Source: Paragordius varius
Taxonomy: Eukaryota; Nematomorpha
Reading direction: 5' to 3'
Length of the DNA: 64,000 bases
Assembly (NCBI GenBank): GCA_964247055.1
Contig: OZ176059.1
Span: forward strand, 806,001 to 870,000
Made by a program: the position numbers and the translations under genes. The notes beneath the pieces were generated by a model. That model searched no databases. It was not told the origin of the DNA and saw only the letters and a list, made by a program, of their open reading frames with translations. This document shows, piece by piece, positions 23,296-34,066 of this stretch (the first letter of the stretch is position 1; each line of letters begins with the position of its first letter).

Positions 23296-26200
23296 ATGAA
23301 TAAATTGCACATGGTTCTTATCCGTTATATCGCAATCCTATATTGTCCAACAATTATAATTGGTTATCATATAACAAGCTCGATAGGGAGACTTCCTGCT
23401 ATTTTAAATGCGTTAGAAAATTTTAGAAACATAATATCCGAAGAAGTTTGTCAAGAACATAGCAGACCTTTTAACCGACAAATTGATTTATCCCTGCCTC
23501 CATCCAAATTTAAGAATGTTACCATTTTAACCGTACAAAAAAGGAGAAGGAACTCTAATAATAATGTAACACTGAATGGCATGACAAATTTAGCAAACTC
23601 TCATGTTTTCAACAACAATAAAATGTATTTAGCAAATTACGGTGAATTCATAATATCCACCATATCATACATAAAACAGGTTTTTGGATTGGAAAACATG
23701 ACTCAACTATATCAAGACTTACGTAATGAATCTTTCCCGGAAGGGAGAATGACTCAATCTCTATACCTTGCCACATTACGCCTTCATCCTGTTGTTTGGT
23801 TAAATTTATTAATTTTTGAGTATTTAAACTATATATATACAGTCATGTATCCTTTATTTTGTCAAAAATTTATTTTTTTTCGTTTGTTAAATGGGTATAA
23901 ATATTTGGTAAAGAATGGAAAAAACAAAGCTCTATGGTATTAACAATATCATATTCATCAAAAAGTATAAAAATTACCATAGAGTTCTTGTTTTTCCATT
24001 CTTTACCAAATGTTTATACCCATTAAACAAAAAAAATTTTTTTAGATAAAATAAAGGATACATGACTGTATATTTAATAAAGTTTAACTGAGGTAGGTAT
24101 ACTCAAACAGTTACTCCCTACTATAAAACAATTTTATGTGAGTTTGCCGAAAAATATTTATTTATATATATATGATATCTTAAAAATGTATACATTTGAG
24201 TCTTCATAATAACAAATAAAGATAAACATCCAAAGTTACAAGATAATCCTGAATATGTAAAAGGGATTTGGATAAAATTTAAATATTTATAAAAAAAATT
24301 TTTTACTTTTTTATATGTAGTTTCTGTATCACAGTTTTTTACAAATTTCGTCATTTTCCATGGAGCAGTCACAAAAGTGGTTAACTTTCTTATATCACTT
24401 ATAAGGCTCAGATAAATTAAAATATAACAGATATTTTTGGACGCTGTGTATATTGAATCAAAAATACGTTTTTAAATTAATATGTCTGATGCAGTTATTA
24501 GCTTTAATTTGGGCGTAACATTGCATTAGGGAAAAAACTGATTTTCAAACATTAAGCTATTAGTTAAAAAGTATCTATTAGATAAACCTAAATAAATGCC
24601 TGTATTTCTCACTAACCAATCTCTGAAAGGGGCATCTCACAAATGCACCATTAGATATTGTTAATTAAACAAATTTATAAATAAGGGCGAAAAGTATTGT
24701 TGTATATCAATTTTTATACAATGTATTTTTCATCATTGTTTCTTTCATTCGAAATAAATACATCTCATTTAACTTTTTTAAAGTTAAAGTCTAAAACTAA
24801 ATATACAGTAAAAACCGAAATTATATAAAAATATAAATGCAAATTTTTTTTATAAGATAACCATACTTTTTCAAACCTTAATTTATCGTAAAAATCATTT
24901 CATTAGAATCTTAAAATTCATAATTAATTGTGTTACAAATGTACATATCTATTTTTATTTAGAGTTAAAATCAATGAGTTTAATTTAGGGAAATCAAGAT
25001 ATAAAGAAGCATGGTTATCTTTTAAAAAAATTTTTGTCTTTATAATTTTAAGTTTTGTCCGTATAATTTCAAAAGAACATTTTCTCAATCACACGGAACA
25101 TTTTATAGAACTATCGAATCATATTCCCATTCAATAAGGACATTATAAAATAGAATGGTATAATTTTTAAAGCTTTATAAATAGATAAAAATAATTTTTG
25201 TATCATACTAAAAAGGGATAAAAAAAATTTAACAATAATTATTTTTCTTTGACTCCAATGTTGAACAATCATTAAATGACTGCATTAATATTAAATTAAA
25301 TTATAATTGATTGGAATCTATTTACACGTACTACCCTCAACCAATTCCAATTCACCTTTATACATTTAAAATTTTACCCAAAAATAAAATACTTTCGGTG
25401 GTATAGTTTATTTTTTTTCTTTTACATTTGTATAGTTAATTCTTTGTTAATACAGTATGCAATTTAATGGTTCCTTATTTTACACTATAGTCGGGTAATT
25501 TGCAACACAGCAATGTATGGAAAAAACAACCAAATGTTGAGTAAACAATTTTTTCTTTTCTTTTTCCATACACTACTGTGTTGTAAATTGCCCAACTATA
25601 GTGTGAAATAAATAACCAGTAAAATGCATACTGTAATTACAGTTGTTTTGTATATATGCCACTGATAATTGGTTTTAATTTTTGATTATAAAAATAAATA
25701 TGAAACTATAATTATGGAAAAAATTTGATAACCTGGGCTTAAAACAAATAATTGCCCAAATATATGTTAATCTAGCCCAGAAAATCTTATACATTTTGAG
25801 GGTGAATTCGAGTGTTTCATGTTAAATTCGATGTGTAATAGTACCAAGTCTAATTGCGTCATATTTGCAATTTATCCATTTTGAGTAATAAATATATTAT
25901 TTTACAAAGATTTTTGTAAACATGATTGTTTAAAATCAGTTTTAGGATATACCATTTACAAATCAAATTCCCCCTTGAATAATATATATTCACCCTAAAA
26001 ATAGATTTATGTGTTTTCGTGCTAATATAACTCATCATTAATATAAAATATATTTTTACGACATAGTTTAATATTTTTTTGGCATTATATTATTTTTAAA
26101 CAGAATTTCATATTTTAAGAACAACAAAAATAAAGGTAATTTTTACTCTTAAAAACTCCATTTATTTTAGGATGCATTTGAATTGTTCGCGGGTGAATTT

Positions 26201-26425
26201 GAACTGTAACTAAAAATATATTTTACGTTTTTATACAATAAAATCTCCAAAAAAATTTGTAGCAATAGAGTTTATACATAATAAAATAGCGAAAATTCGA
26301 GATTTTTAAATTTGAAACTTTATATATGCATAAATATATATATATATTATCAATATAGTGATTCTTCTGGAAATATGTTTAATGTGGTTACCTCTTCCAA
26401 TACTACAATCGTATGTTCAGAAAAG
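23296..26425 (+). CDS. Predicted secreted protein, family not recognised
   Basis: The first exon starts at ATG 23296 and gives about 168 residues before a likely donor (TTTG|GTTAAA near 23800, phase 2). Residues 5-23 are hydrophobic (MVLIRYIAILYCPTIII), a probable signal peptide or anchor. The rest is soluble, with N-glycosylation sequons (NVT, NMT, NES), a basic KRRRN stretch and RMTQSLYLATLRLHPV at the end. A candidate second exon is about 26352-26425, between CAATATAG and GTATGT; it reads DSSGNMFNVVTSSNTTIVC and its phase matches the first exon. No stop is reached, so later exons are missing from this model. A MITE (23840-24068) lies just after the first exon; reading straight through would add MITE-encoded residues. 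I cannot assign a family. The first exon is fairly secure, the second is tentative. Confidence 0.45.
23840..24068. mobile_element. Palindromic TA-flanked MITE
   Basis: Inverted ends CAGTCATGTATCCTTTATTT and AAATAAAGGATACATGACTG (the right end with a small indel), flanked by TA. Inner arms also pair (TGGGTATAAATATTTGGTAA with TTACCAAATGTTTATACCCA; AAGAATGGAAAAA with TTTTTCCATTCTT). The short centre includes TCTATGGTA and TACCATAGA. Typical of Tc1/mariner-type MITEs. Confidence 0.85.
24069..24805. other. Probable intron, nothing recognised
   Basis: Follows the MITE inside the likely first intron of the secreted-protein gene. Short open frames look random. Confidence 0.3.
24806..25071. mobile_element. 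Family A MITE
   Basis: Left end TA|CAGTAAAAACCGAAATTATA; right arm TTTGTCTTTATAATTTTAAG then TTTTGTCCGTATAATTTC, after which the last bases are lost. Confidence 0.65.
25317..25846. mobile_element. Foldback-like element (subgroup 1) with nested MITE
   Basis: The left arm shows degenerate units (CCTCAACCAATTCCAATTCA) and the right arm GAGGGTGAATTCGAGTG with an end near TAGTACC. A palindromic MITE (25453-25633) is inserted in the left part. Termini are weakly conserved, so the boundaries are approximate. Confidence 0.4.
25453..25633. mobile_element. Palindromic TA-flanked MITE (family D), copy 1
   Basis: CAGTATGCAATTTAATGG pairs with CAGTAAAATGCATACTG; TTACACTATAGTCGGG pairs with CCCAACTATAGTGTGAA; TGTATGGAAAAA pairs with TTTTTCCATACA. 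Flanked by TA on both sides. Nearly the whole element folds into one hairpin. Confidence 0.85.
25950..26218. mobile_element. Foldback-like element, subgroup 1
   Basis: Starts TACCATTTACAAATCAAATT with CCCCCTTGAA; the right arm is TTTGAATTGTTCGCGGG, then TGAATTTGAACTG. The right terminus is diverged. Confidence 0.55.
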
Positions 26426-27373
26426 TATGTATTTATACGTATAATAAATTGTAATATAATTAAATGTATATGCATTATTTATTGGAAAACTCAATAAAAA
26501 ATTTAAAAGTTCCATATATTTAAAAAATAAACGCCTATTACAAAAATTTCAAAAAGTAAGGCGATATTCAAACATACATCTATATAAAACCGATTATAAG
26601 CAAAAACTAGTCATTTTTCACGCCATCTATATGATTTATTTTATAATTAAAATTGTAAGTTTCCTTCTTATATTTAACACCCTAGTTTTCATTGGAAACA
26701 TATAAAATAAAAATTTTAAACCTGGTCGTTAAACTTTAACCTTACTTTTGTGCCTTATTTCTTAAAATTACTCTCATTATATTATTTTATCTCTAATCAT
26801 AAAGAAAAAACCCCAAGTCATTGGATTAAAGTGAAAGATTTTTTATTCATGTGTCCAAATTATACAAATACTTAATTAACCAAAACTAGTCTCGTTAAAT
26901 GTATAATATATATATATATATATATAGTGATGTTCTGAATTTGACAAATCTCTTTGTTATATACCGTAATTGCCACGGAGAAGCTCCAGCAATTGTGATT
27001 GCAATAAATCCAAATCTGACACATTCCCATTCGAGCTAATCAATTTTTGGATATTTTACCTTATATTTGAAATATATATAATGCCCTATAAGATTATATT
27101 TTTATGGTGTGCAGTAACAATCAACCTAATCATATTAAAAATAAAAATTTACACTTGATATATACATTTATGTATAATAATATGTCAAAAAAACTGATGC
27201 CCACCCCCAGTTTAAGGGGCACATAAAAAGGAATATAGCTAGGGGTTGTTAGGATCCATTTTAGTTAGTACGATTAGTTACTCTTGGGATAACCTTAAAA
27301 TACTCCAAAAAATGCTAAGTTCAAATTTAAACAGAGTAGTGGCTTTTATTAAAAAAAATTGTCCTTATATATA
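26426..27373. other. Mostly unassigned, one exon-like segment
   Basis: Contains an (AT)n tract near 26910. On the - strand 27039-26967 lies between ATTAG and GTATAT and reads SSNGNVSDLDLLQSQLLELL, then RGNYG, which looks like coding sequence. The + strand of the same segment is also open (EAPAIVIAINPNLTHSHSS). I cannot tell which is real. Confidence 0.3.
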
Positions 27374-27600
27374 TACCTACAATTCAACACCCTTGAACAA
27401 TTCAAATTGACTCTCGAACAATTCAAATTTACCCTTGAACATTCAAACCTATAAAAAAATTTTTCGGCCTAAACTCATCATTAATATAAAAATTATTATA
27501 ATGGCATAGTTCATAACTTTTTCAGTATATTAAATTTAAACAATATTTGATTTTTTAAAAATATTAAAATTATAGGTAATTTTTAATTTTTTCATGCATT
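27374..27600. mobile_element. Truncated foldback-like element, subgroup 1
   Basis: Left end TACCTACAATTCAACACC followed by three units related to CTTGAACAATTCAAATT, then the subgroup 1 interior (ACTCATCATTAATATAA, TTTTTCAGTATATTAAA). The right arm was not found. Confidence 0.5.
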
Positions 27601-28189
27601 TCGTTTTTTTTTCATATATATAACATCAGGCTATTTTAACAGGTTACAAAAATCAAAACCTCAGAATAATCAAATAATATATATAATATGACAAAATTAC
27701 TGGTTTAATAGTGTATATGGTAAAAAAGGAGACATATTAGGCCTAAATTTGCGATAAACCGATTTTGATTTACAATACAAGTTGCTAGTGACTAGGAGCC
27801 TAAAACCAAAAGCACCATAAAAATCCTGTTCATTTTCTACCAAAATATTGGTACTTTTTTGTAACTCCAAAATTAATATAAACTTGATAATATTCACTAT
27901 TCTACATAATTTGTAAAAGCGTCCAAAACATAATAGAGATATATCTTTATCATTATAATCAAATTGTCCCCTTGACCATCTAATTATCTCTTTAGAGCAT
28001 CTTGAAATATCCTAACAACATTTCATTAAGGTAGGTCGAGAACAATTCAAAATTAACTTTTAAGTTCAATTTAACTCTAAAAATATGGGAATGTCATAGT
28101 TTAATAGTTTGGTAACATAACAAAAAATTTAGATTTAATTCAAGGGTAAATGACCTATGGATAAATATGATATGTGTTAGAATAATATT

Positions 28190-28478
28190 TAGATTAAAAA
28201 CTAAAATATAGGGAACGTAAAAATATAGAGATAATTTTTTTTTCAAAAAACAACATACTTTTTTACTTAATTTATCATACAAAAATTATTTTATATTACA
28301 ATCGTAAAATACATTATTAATTAATTGTGTTACCAATTTACATCTCTATTTCATACTTTGCAATTTAAAACGATCAGTTTATCTAACCAGATAAACATTT
28401 AAATGTATAGATGTCTTTTAGAAAAAAAATTTGTCTTTATATTCTTAAGTTTTGTCCGTATAATTTCCATTTTTACTG
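28190..28478. mobile_element. Family A MITE
   Basis: Left arm diverged (TAGGGAACGTAAAAATATAG, then CAACATAC). Right arm well kept: TTTGTCTTTATATTCTTAAG, TTTTGTCCGTATAATTTCC, ATTTTTACTG. Confidence 0.6.
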
Positions 28479-29125
28479 TTTTTCTAAACCATGATGTATT
28501 CAACCTAGGGTAGAGCCCTATGGACCCAAATTTTTGATACACTAGAGATAGCTTAAATCATTATTTGGAGAATAATTATCTTTAAAGCTACTTTATTTTG
28601 TACGGTGGCGCATTTTACAAAGGGTGAAGCCATCCGCTGGGTTAAAATGTTTGCCTATATTCCAAGAATTCCTATAACCACTCTTGATTTTTTATGCTAA
28701 GGAAGCTATTTCAAAAAAGATGCCCGGCTATAGTCGGTACATAATGTAATTTTACAAATTAAAAAAATAATAGACCTAAACGTTTTTCAAAATATTATCT
28801 CGAAGCCAAAATTTTACATTTTTAATTATATATATATATATATATATTAAAGTATCAGAATCGTAACGCACAAAAAAAGACCGCAAAGAAGTAAAAAAGG
28901 GGTGTATTTGCAAAATTCACAAAAATTTTTACTGTATAAAAGTATTATACTACTGATGAACAAAATGGCTAGTCTTTAAACAAAAAATAATTACTTTCAT
29001 CATCAATTTTTCGTAATATGTCACTAGTAAAACGTTTTTGAGAGAAAAATAGTCTGCTTCAAATGGAAACATAAATATAAAATTAAAATTTCAATTATAA
29101 AAATTTATACAGTACAAGTAGGTAT
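28479..29125. other. Intergenic, unassigned
   Basis: A GC-richer bit at 28600-28690 is open in two directions but has no clear exon borders. The rest is AT-rich with a short (AT)n near 28830. Confidence 0.3.
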
Positions 29126-29250
29126 ACATTCCTACTGTTTCATTATTTATTGCCCGATAACATAAATAGCAAAGAGCAGATAGTGTTATTCGCTTATAGT
29201 TATTTTTTCATTAGTTACTACTATTGGCCAATATTAATTTGCTTCGCTGT
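29126..29250. mobile_element. Diverged family C MITE
   Basis: Shares the core of 11861-11995 (TTATTTATTGCCCGATAACA with TAAATAGCAAAGAGCAG, and CTTATAGTTATTTTTTCA). The end repeats are degraded. It directly borders the Helitron start at 29267. Confidence 0.45.
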
Positions 29251-29266
29251 ATATGCTTTTTGACAA

Positions 29267-30995
29267 TCTATCTATTTATAAAAATGGAAGGTGGTGGCTT
29301 TGTGATCTGTTTCCGGAAAACCGGTACCATTTAAATTCATATATATCCAAATAATATAATCATTAATGAATGTCCCAACAATAGCTTTGCCCTTTTTTGA
29401 ATTAGGCCCCCAGTTCGGGCCCACCCCATGTAAAAAACGGTTTTTTTTGAAAACACAAGTCCACAAAAATCGTGTCTTTGAGACAATTTTTCCGAAAACG
29501 TGTTGGACCATTTGATTTCAAATATGATTTTTTAAACTTATATTCGATTGCGCCGAACATAGTCGGCTCGCTTCTTTAATTTAGACCCTCCTTTAGCCCG
29601 CTCCCCCCGTAAAATTCCATTTTTTTCAAAAAAACAAAGTCCACAAAATAATTTTTTGAATCTATTTTTCGCCCAAGGAATGACACCGTAAAAATAATAA
29701 GAATCCCAGGTATTCTCTGTTAAAAGGCAAATCAAGCGCGTTTTTTCTATCAGCCTCTGGGTAGGGTGCTACCCGCCTAAAACTGCGCCACCATATCAAA
29801 ATTGCGTTGTTTAGGAGTTTATTTTCAAACTTATCAGGCCACAGAGTTCTCTAAGAGCTTGAAATATTACCCGTAAAAAGCCAAAAATTTAAGTCGAGCG
29901 GTTTTTTAAAATTTCCGGTTAATTAGGCCCTTTACGCCCTAAAAATGCGCTATCATTGAACTATTATTTAATTTTAAAGCCATTCTTCCAAAAACTATTA
30001 AGAACATATTGAATGAATAATGATTCCAGGTATTCCCTTATAAAGGTAAAATTTTTTATCGAACATCTTATTTATATGGCTTTAGGGTAGGGGGCTACCC
30101 GCCAACAATTGTGCCACCATATATATATACAGAATGACTTTGGAGGCAAATTTTAGAAATTTATCAGGCCATATGGGTTCAGTAAGAGTTTAAAATATTA
30201 CCCGTAAAAAGGCAAAAATGTAAGTAGAGCGGTTTTATTAAATTACCCCTTAATTAGGCCCTTGCCCTGAAAAATGCGCCACCATAGAATGAATTTTTGG
30301 TTTGAGGCAATTTTCCTAAATCCCACGAGAGCATATGGAATCAATGATGATTCCAAGTATTTACCGTAAAAGGTAAAAATTTTAATCTAGCGTTTTTTTG
30401 TTTCGCCCCTGGTTAGGGGGCTACCATAAAACTGCGTCCCCATATCGATACATACCTTTGGAGCTAAATTTCAGAAAATCTATGAGTCTAATAGAAACAT
30501 ATAAAATTCATGTTCCAGATATTTCCCATATAAAAGCAAAAATTTTGCCCAGCGGTTTTTTATGCCTGCCCCTGGGTTTGGAGCTACCCAAAAACTGCAC
30601 CACTCTATAGAAATTGCGTTGTTTTGGAGCTAATTTACTGAAAATTTATGAAGTCATATGAGCTCATTAAACGCTTGAAATATTATCCGTAACTAGGTAA
30701 AATTAATGTCGGGCTTTTTTAAGTAGCCGTTAATTTGGAGCCTTTATGCCCTAAAACGCCATCATATAACGATTATTTAGTGTTCAGGTATTTTTTCAAA
30801 TAGCCCATAACACGATGGTATCAAAGATGATTTTAAATATTTGTCCTATAAAGTCAAAGATTTTAACTCAGCGCTTTTTCCATATAGGTCTATGGGTAGG
30901 GGTCTTCCGGTTTAAAATTGAGACGCCATACAAAAATGCCGTGTTGAAGCTAATTTTCAAAAAACTTAAGAAGCTATACGAGTTCAGTTAAACAT
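29267..30995 (+). mobile_element. Helitron-like element with internal tandem array
   Basis: The 5' end is TCTATCTATTTATAAAAATG after an A, as in the short copy at 51245-51897 on the other strand. The first 450 bp correspond to that copy (GGCTTTGTGATCTG, CAAAAATCGTGTCTTTGAGA, GCGCCGAACATAGTCG). The remainder is an array of monomers of about 162 bp. No 3' hairpin plus CTAG end is found; a LINE begins at about 31073, so the 3' end appears lost or displaced. No Rep/helicase coding sequence is visible, so it is non-autonomous. Confidence 0.65.
29700..30995 (+). repeat. Tandem array, about eight monomers of 162 bp
   Basis: Each monomer has a block like GGTATTCCCTTATAAAGGTA, a block like AGCGGTTTTTT, then a GGGTAGGGGGCTACCC or TTAATTAGGCCCTTT block, then GCGCCACCATA. 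Starts lie near 29709, 29862, 30031, 30190, 30357, 30518, 30676 and 30838. The first five alternate between the GGGCTACCC and TTAATTAGGCCC types, suggesting a dimer of about 324 bp. Monomers are clearly diverged. Confidence 0.75.
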
Positions 30996-31072
30996 ATTTC
31001 TGAAGAATTCTTAAAATATCATTCTTTCCATTAAAAAGGGATCACATATGAATTACTTTTTATATCCCTTGA

Positions 31073-32191
31073 TCCAGCTGTATAATTAACCTGTTAATAA
31101 ATGGAAGATTCCAAGTCGTCACTCAAGGTCATTATGGAAATATATTTTCAACTACTAGAGGAGTCAAACAAGGATGCCCAATATCCCCAAAAATATTTAA
31201 TCTCATTACAGATAAAATTTTAAAAGAAATGGAATGTGAGTTAAGCTCCTACAAAATAATGGCATATGCTGATGACATATGTATAGTTAGCGAATCAATC
31301 GAGTCCCTTAGATCTTGCATCGAATTATTAGCAACAAAATTTAAAGAAGCAGGTCTGATATTAAATATGGACAAAACTAAAGTTATGACAACATCCGAAT
31401 TATCAATTAAAAAATTTCCTCTCACAATGGGAGAACTTGAAATAGTAGACAAATACAAATACTTAGGAGTCTGGTTCTCTAAAAAAGGATGTATAGATCT
31501 AAACGCAATGAACAGATTGAACAATACCCAGGAAATATTCGGTGAAATGCGCCAACTCTGGAGTTCAAAAATTCTTAGCAAACAACTGAAATTACGACTT
31601 TTTAAGGCATGTATAATAACAAAAATTACATATGGCTTCTCAGTATGGCCAATAAAAAGAAAAACCTTACACAGAACTCAAATATTCATCAACAAAGCCT
31701 TAAGAAAAATAATGGGATATTCCTATCAAAACCACTCATTAATATCCAATGCAGCACTTTACGCCGAAACAAAATGCATTCCCTTAGAATACGCTATCCC
31801 CCTAGCAGGATTAAATGTTATGGCTCATCAAATTAAAAGATCTAACATAGGCCCACTGTGGGAAGCGCTATCATGGAAAGATAATAACACCGAAAATTAC
31901 AAACAAAACAAAACTACTTGGCTAGGACGCATCTTAACATTTCTTTCAAGATTCGATTTGAATGAAAACAAATTTATTCAGTTAGTTAAACAAAACAATT
32001 GGAAGAAAACGGCCGAAGAATGCAAATTACAAATAATTGCTATGTGTTTGTTAGACCACGAGGAAAAGAAAGAACAAAAAAAGCTTAGAAAAATTAAAAA
32101 ATCAAGAACCGATAATGATAATATGTGGATAACGCTTACACTCGAGACCTTAGGGTTCCTTTTTTCTCTTTATTCTACTTTGCGAAATTAA
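31073..32191 (+). mobile_element. 5'-truncated LINE, reverse transcriptase C-terminal half
   Basis: One frame stays open from 31073 to the stop at 32189-32191 (about 372 codons). It shows RT motifs in order: GVKQGCPISPKIFNLITD (palm, before the active site), MAYADDICIVS with catalytic YADD, and KYLGVWF. A long C-terminal region follows, ending in a Lys/Glu-rich stretch. No endonuclease remains. The first ATG inside the frame (31229) lies after the QGCPISP motif and is not a true start. The 3' side is A/AT-rich. The clade is not assigned. The lack of stops suggests a fairly young insertion. Confidence 0.85.
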
Positions 32192-32210
32192 AAAAAATAT
32201 ATATATAGTA

Positions 32211-32304
32211 CAGTAGCATATGGTAAATAATTCAAATAAAATAAAGTTTATAATTAATTAAAATTAGGTTACAAATCTTAATCTTTTCTTACCATACGCT
32301 ACTG
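32211..32304. mobile_element. Short TA-flanked MITE (family E), copy 1
   Basis: Ends CAGTAGCATATGGTAA and TTACCATACGCTACTG, flanked by TA on both sides, 94 bp. It sits just after the LINE 3' end. The same outer end occurs at 38109-38271, and a single right-like end near 53405-53435. Confidence 0.8.
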
Positions 32305-33168
32305 TATATAACGAATTTAATTTCCAAAACAGTCTAAACTTATAATAATTTTAAAATAAATTTTTTGGAACTTTAAAAACTGTACCTTAAATAAATACGA
32401 TAACACTAACTGAATCAAAATACTTTACGTACATCAAACATTTTATTGCAAATAACTGGATTTAGAAACAACCATTTTTTTCTCCTTTGAAGATAACTAA
32501 TTAAAACATCCATAAAATATAAATAAAAAAATATTTCAATATAATAAAGGTAATCTTAATAAATTTTTTGAATAAATGTAAACAAACCGATATAACTTTA
32601 AATATAACTTCCTTATTTATATTAGAATAAATCAAACTTTTGTAATCAATGCCCCGTGAAGGCTATGCTGTGAAGGGGATTGGGGAGTCTTGTGCAGACT
32701 GAAACTGTCAAGTTAGATTGATCTTGTTTCACCCCTGATACTGATACTGAAATAAAACTTTTAACCTAGATTTCGTAAAACGAAAATCTTAAAATAAATC
32801 CTAGGGACAGTTTAAATATGGTCAATTTCGAGTAAACAATATTTGAGCCTATGCAAAAACCAGTAAAAGAATTAGTTATTTTTTTATCTTACCTTTTATT
32901 GCAGATTATTAAGAATAATTATCGGTGAGACTACGTCACATCGTAGCGTGACATGGCCAGCTATTATCCAATAAAAATTAACAATCTACTCATACTGTAC
33001 AAAATTATGATACAACTGTATATTTGTATGCCTAGCAGATCTATGGCGAAAAACTGTGTGTCATATTGCGCTTTGATGTAAGTGGCAATAATAATTAAAA
33101 AAGTTGCAATGTATATTACTCATATTGTAATTTTTAAAAATGTATATAATGTAATAATTTATTTATCA
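32305..33168. other. Intergenic between LINE and VPS25
   Basis: The first half is AT-rich. A GC-richer block at 32650-32755 (GAAGGGGATTGGGGAGTCTT, CACCCCTGATACTGATACTG) looks like the 3' UTR of a LINE, but no linked coding sequence is found. The VPS25 3' UTR should lie just below 33169; TTTATT at 33158-33163 would be a - strand AATAAA very close to the stop. Confidence 0.35.
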
Positions 33169-33801
33169 TCAAAAAAATTTGACACCTTCAAGCCCATCTT
33201 GATTTATAATTTGGGCTTTATGCATACTTTCAAGTCGTTTCATAACAAGTTGAAAGAATTTTTTCGGCATTCCAAAACATGGCGATGAAGAACTGTTTGT
33301 TTGATTACCATTATCTTGCACCATAGGTGCTTCTAAAAGTTCATAAAAAGTATAAACACCATTTTTAAATCCATTGCTTAGGGCCCAGGTATGGATTCGA
33401 TCTGCCCATTCATTCAAAGACAACCAAAAAACAATCCCCATACCGGTACCACCACGTGTTTTATTAGTTCCTTTCTCTTCTGTAATCCATTGAAATTGAC
33501 CTCGGTGACAAAGTTCATCCAATATCAAGGTAATAGCTTCTAGACTTAGTTGCTTACCAATACTTTCATTCCGAAACAATGTAATAATTGGCGTTTTTGC
33601 CGGTGATTGATTTACATTATTTTGGCTTAGAGATGATGATGGAAAAGAATTTGGATTGATATAAAAGCATTTAAAATGACTACAATAGGAGATAACAAAA
33701 TGGCACCAGGAATCAATTTGTTTTAATCGTGTAGCCGGATTCGGTTGTAATGTGTAAAACGGTGGAAAATTATATAACCATATGGGACGAAATTCTCCCA
33801 T
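33169..33801 (-). CDS. VPS25: Vacuolar protein sorting-associated protein 25 (ESCRT-II)
   Basis: VPS25 is the ESCRT-II subunit, two copies per complex with VPS22 and VPS36, that contacts ESCRT-III (VPS20/CHMP6) during sorting of ubiquitinated cargo into multivesicular bodies. The single exon encodes 210 aa (human 176). Family landmarks: N-terminal PPFYTLQPNPATRLKQIDSW (human PPFFTLQPNVDTRQKQLAAW) including the PP motif used to bind the other subunits; LSLEAITLILDELCHRGQF then QWI in the first winged helix; SLNEWADRIHTWAL and GVYTFYELLEA in the second; and the C-terminal GVKFF, identical to human. Two insertions explain the extra length: a Ser/Asn/Pro-rich loop at about residues 49-68 and a Gly/Thr-rich loop (NKTRGGTGMG) near residue 115. 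The start is fixed by the N-terminal match. It is divergent from the 681-aa gene, with about 265 bp between start codons. Confidence 0.93.
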   Translation of the reverse strand: MGEFRPIWLYNFPPFYTLQPNPATRLKQIDSWCHFVISYCSHFKCFYINPNSFPSSSLSQNNVNQSPAKTPIITLFRNESIGKQLSLEAITLILDELCHRGQFQWITEEKGTNKTRGGTGMGIVFWLSLNEWADRIHTWALSNGFKNGVYTFYELLEAPMVQDNGNQTNSSSSPCFGMPKKFFQLVMKRLESMHKAQIINQDGLEGVKFF

Positions 33802-34049
33802 AAACTAACACTTTTTTGCATCTTGCCTTTATGGGCGTACCTTGTGGATAATATGGAATTATTTGATATGATTGGCTTTAAGTTCACGTGAAGGTACATC
33901 CAAAAATGATGACACTACGCAAAACTATTGTACACCTACTCAATTGTGTTTTGATATGAAAAAATGCGTCTAATACAATGGTAAACCCTAACGATACTCG
34001 ATTTGATAGAGTAACAAATATAGCAAGTATTAAATTTATTTTATTTTAG
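33802..34049. promoter_or_regulatory. Shared upstream region of VPS25 and the divergent gene
   Basis: Short intergenic space between two divergent reading frames. It could be a bidirectional promoter, but TTTTATTTTAG|AT at 34041-34050 looks like a splice acceptor, so the divergent gene may instead start in an upstream exon in or beyond this interval. Confidence 0.35.
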
Positions 34050-34066
34050 ATCTGCCTCATAGCAAT

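Noticed and set aside
28593-28700. GC-richer segment as an exon
   Set aside because: Open on both strands but lacking a convincing pair of splice sites or a neighbouring exon.
29272-29735. Two - strand open frames, and the similar frames at 51508-51901
   Set aside because: They lie in non-coding Helitron sequence and do not match each other as proteins.
31249-31581. - strand open frame of 110 codons
   Set aside because: Antisense to the LINE reverse transcriptase frame.
32650-32755. Possible LINE 3' UTR or SINE
   Set aside because: No coding sequence, target duplication or second copy was recognised in the window; only mentioned in the gap entry.
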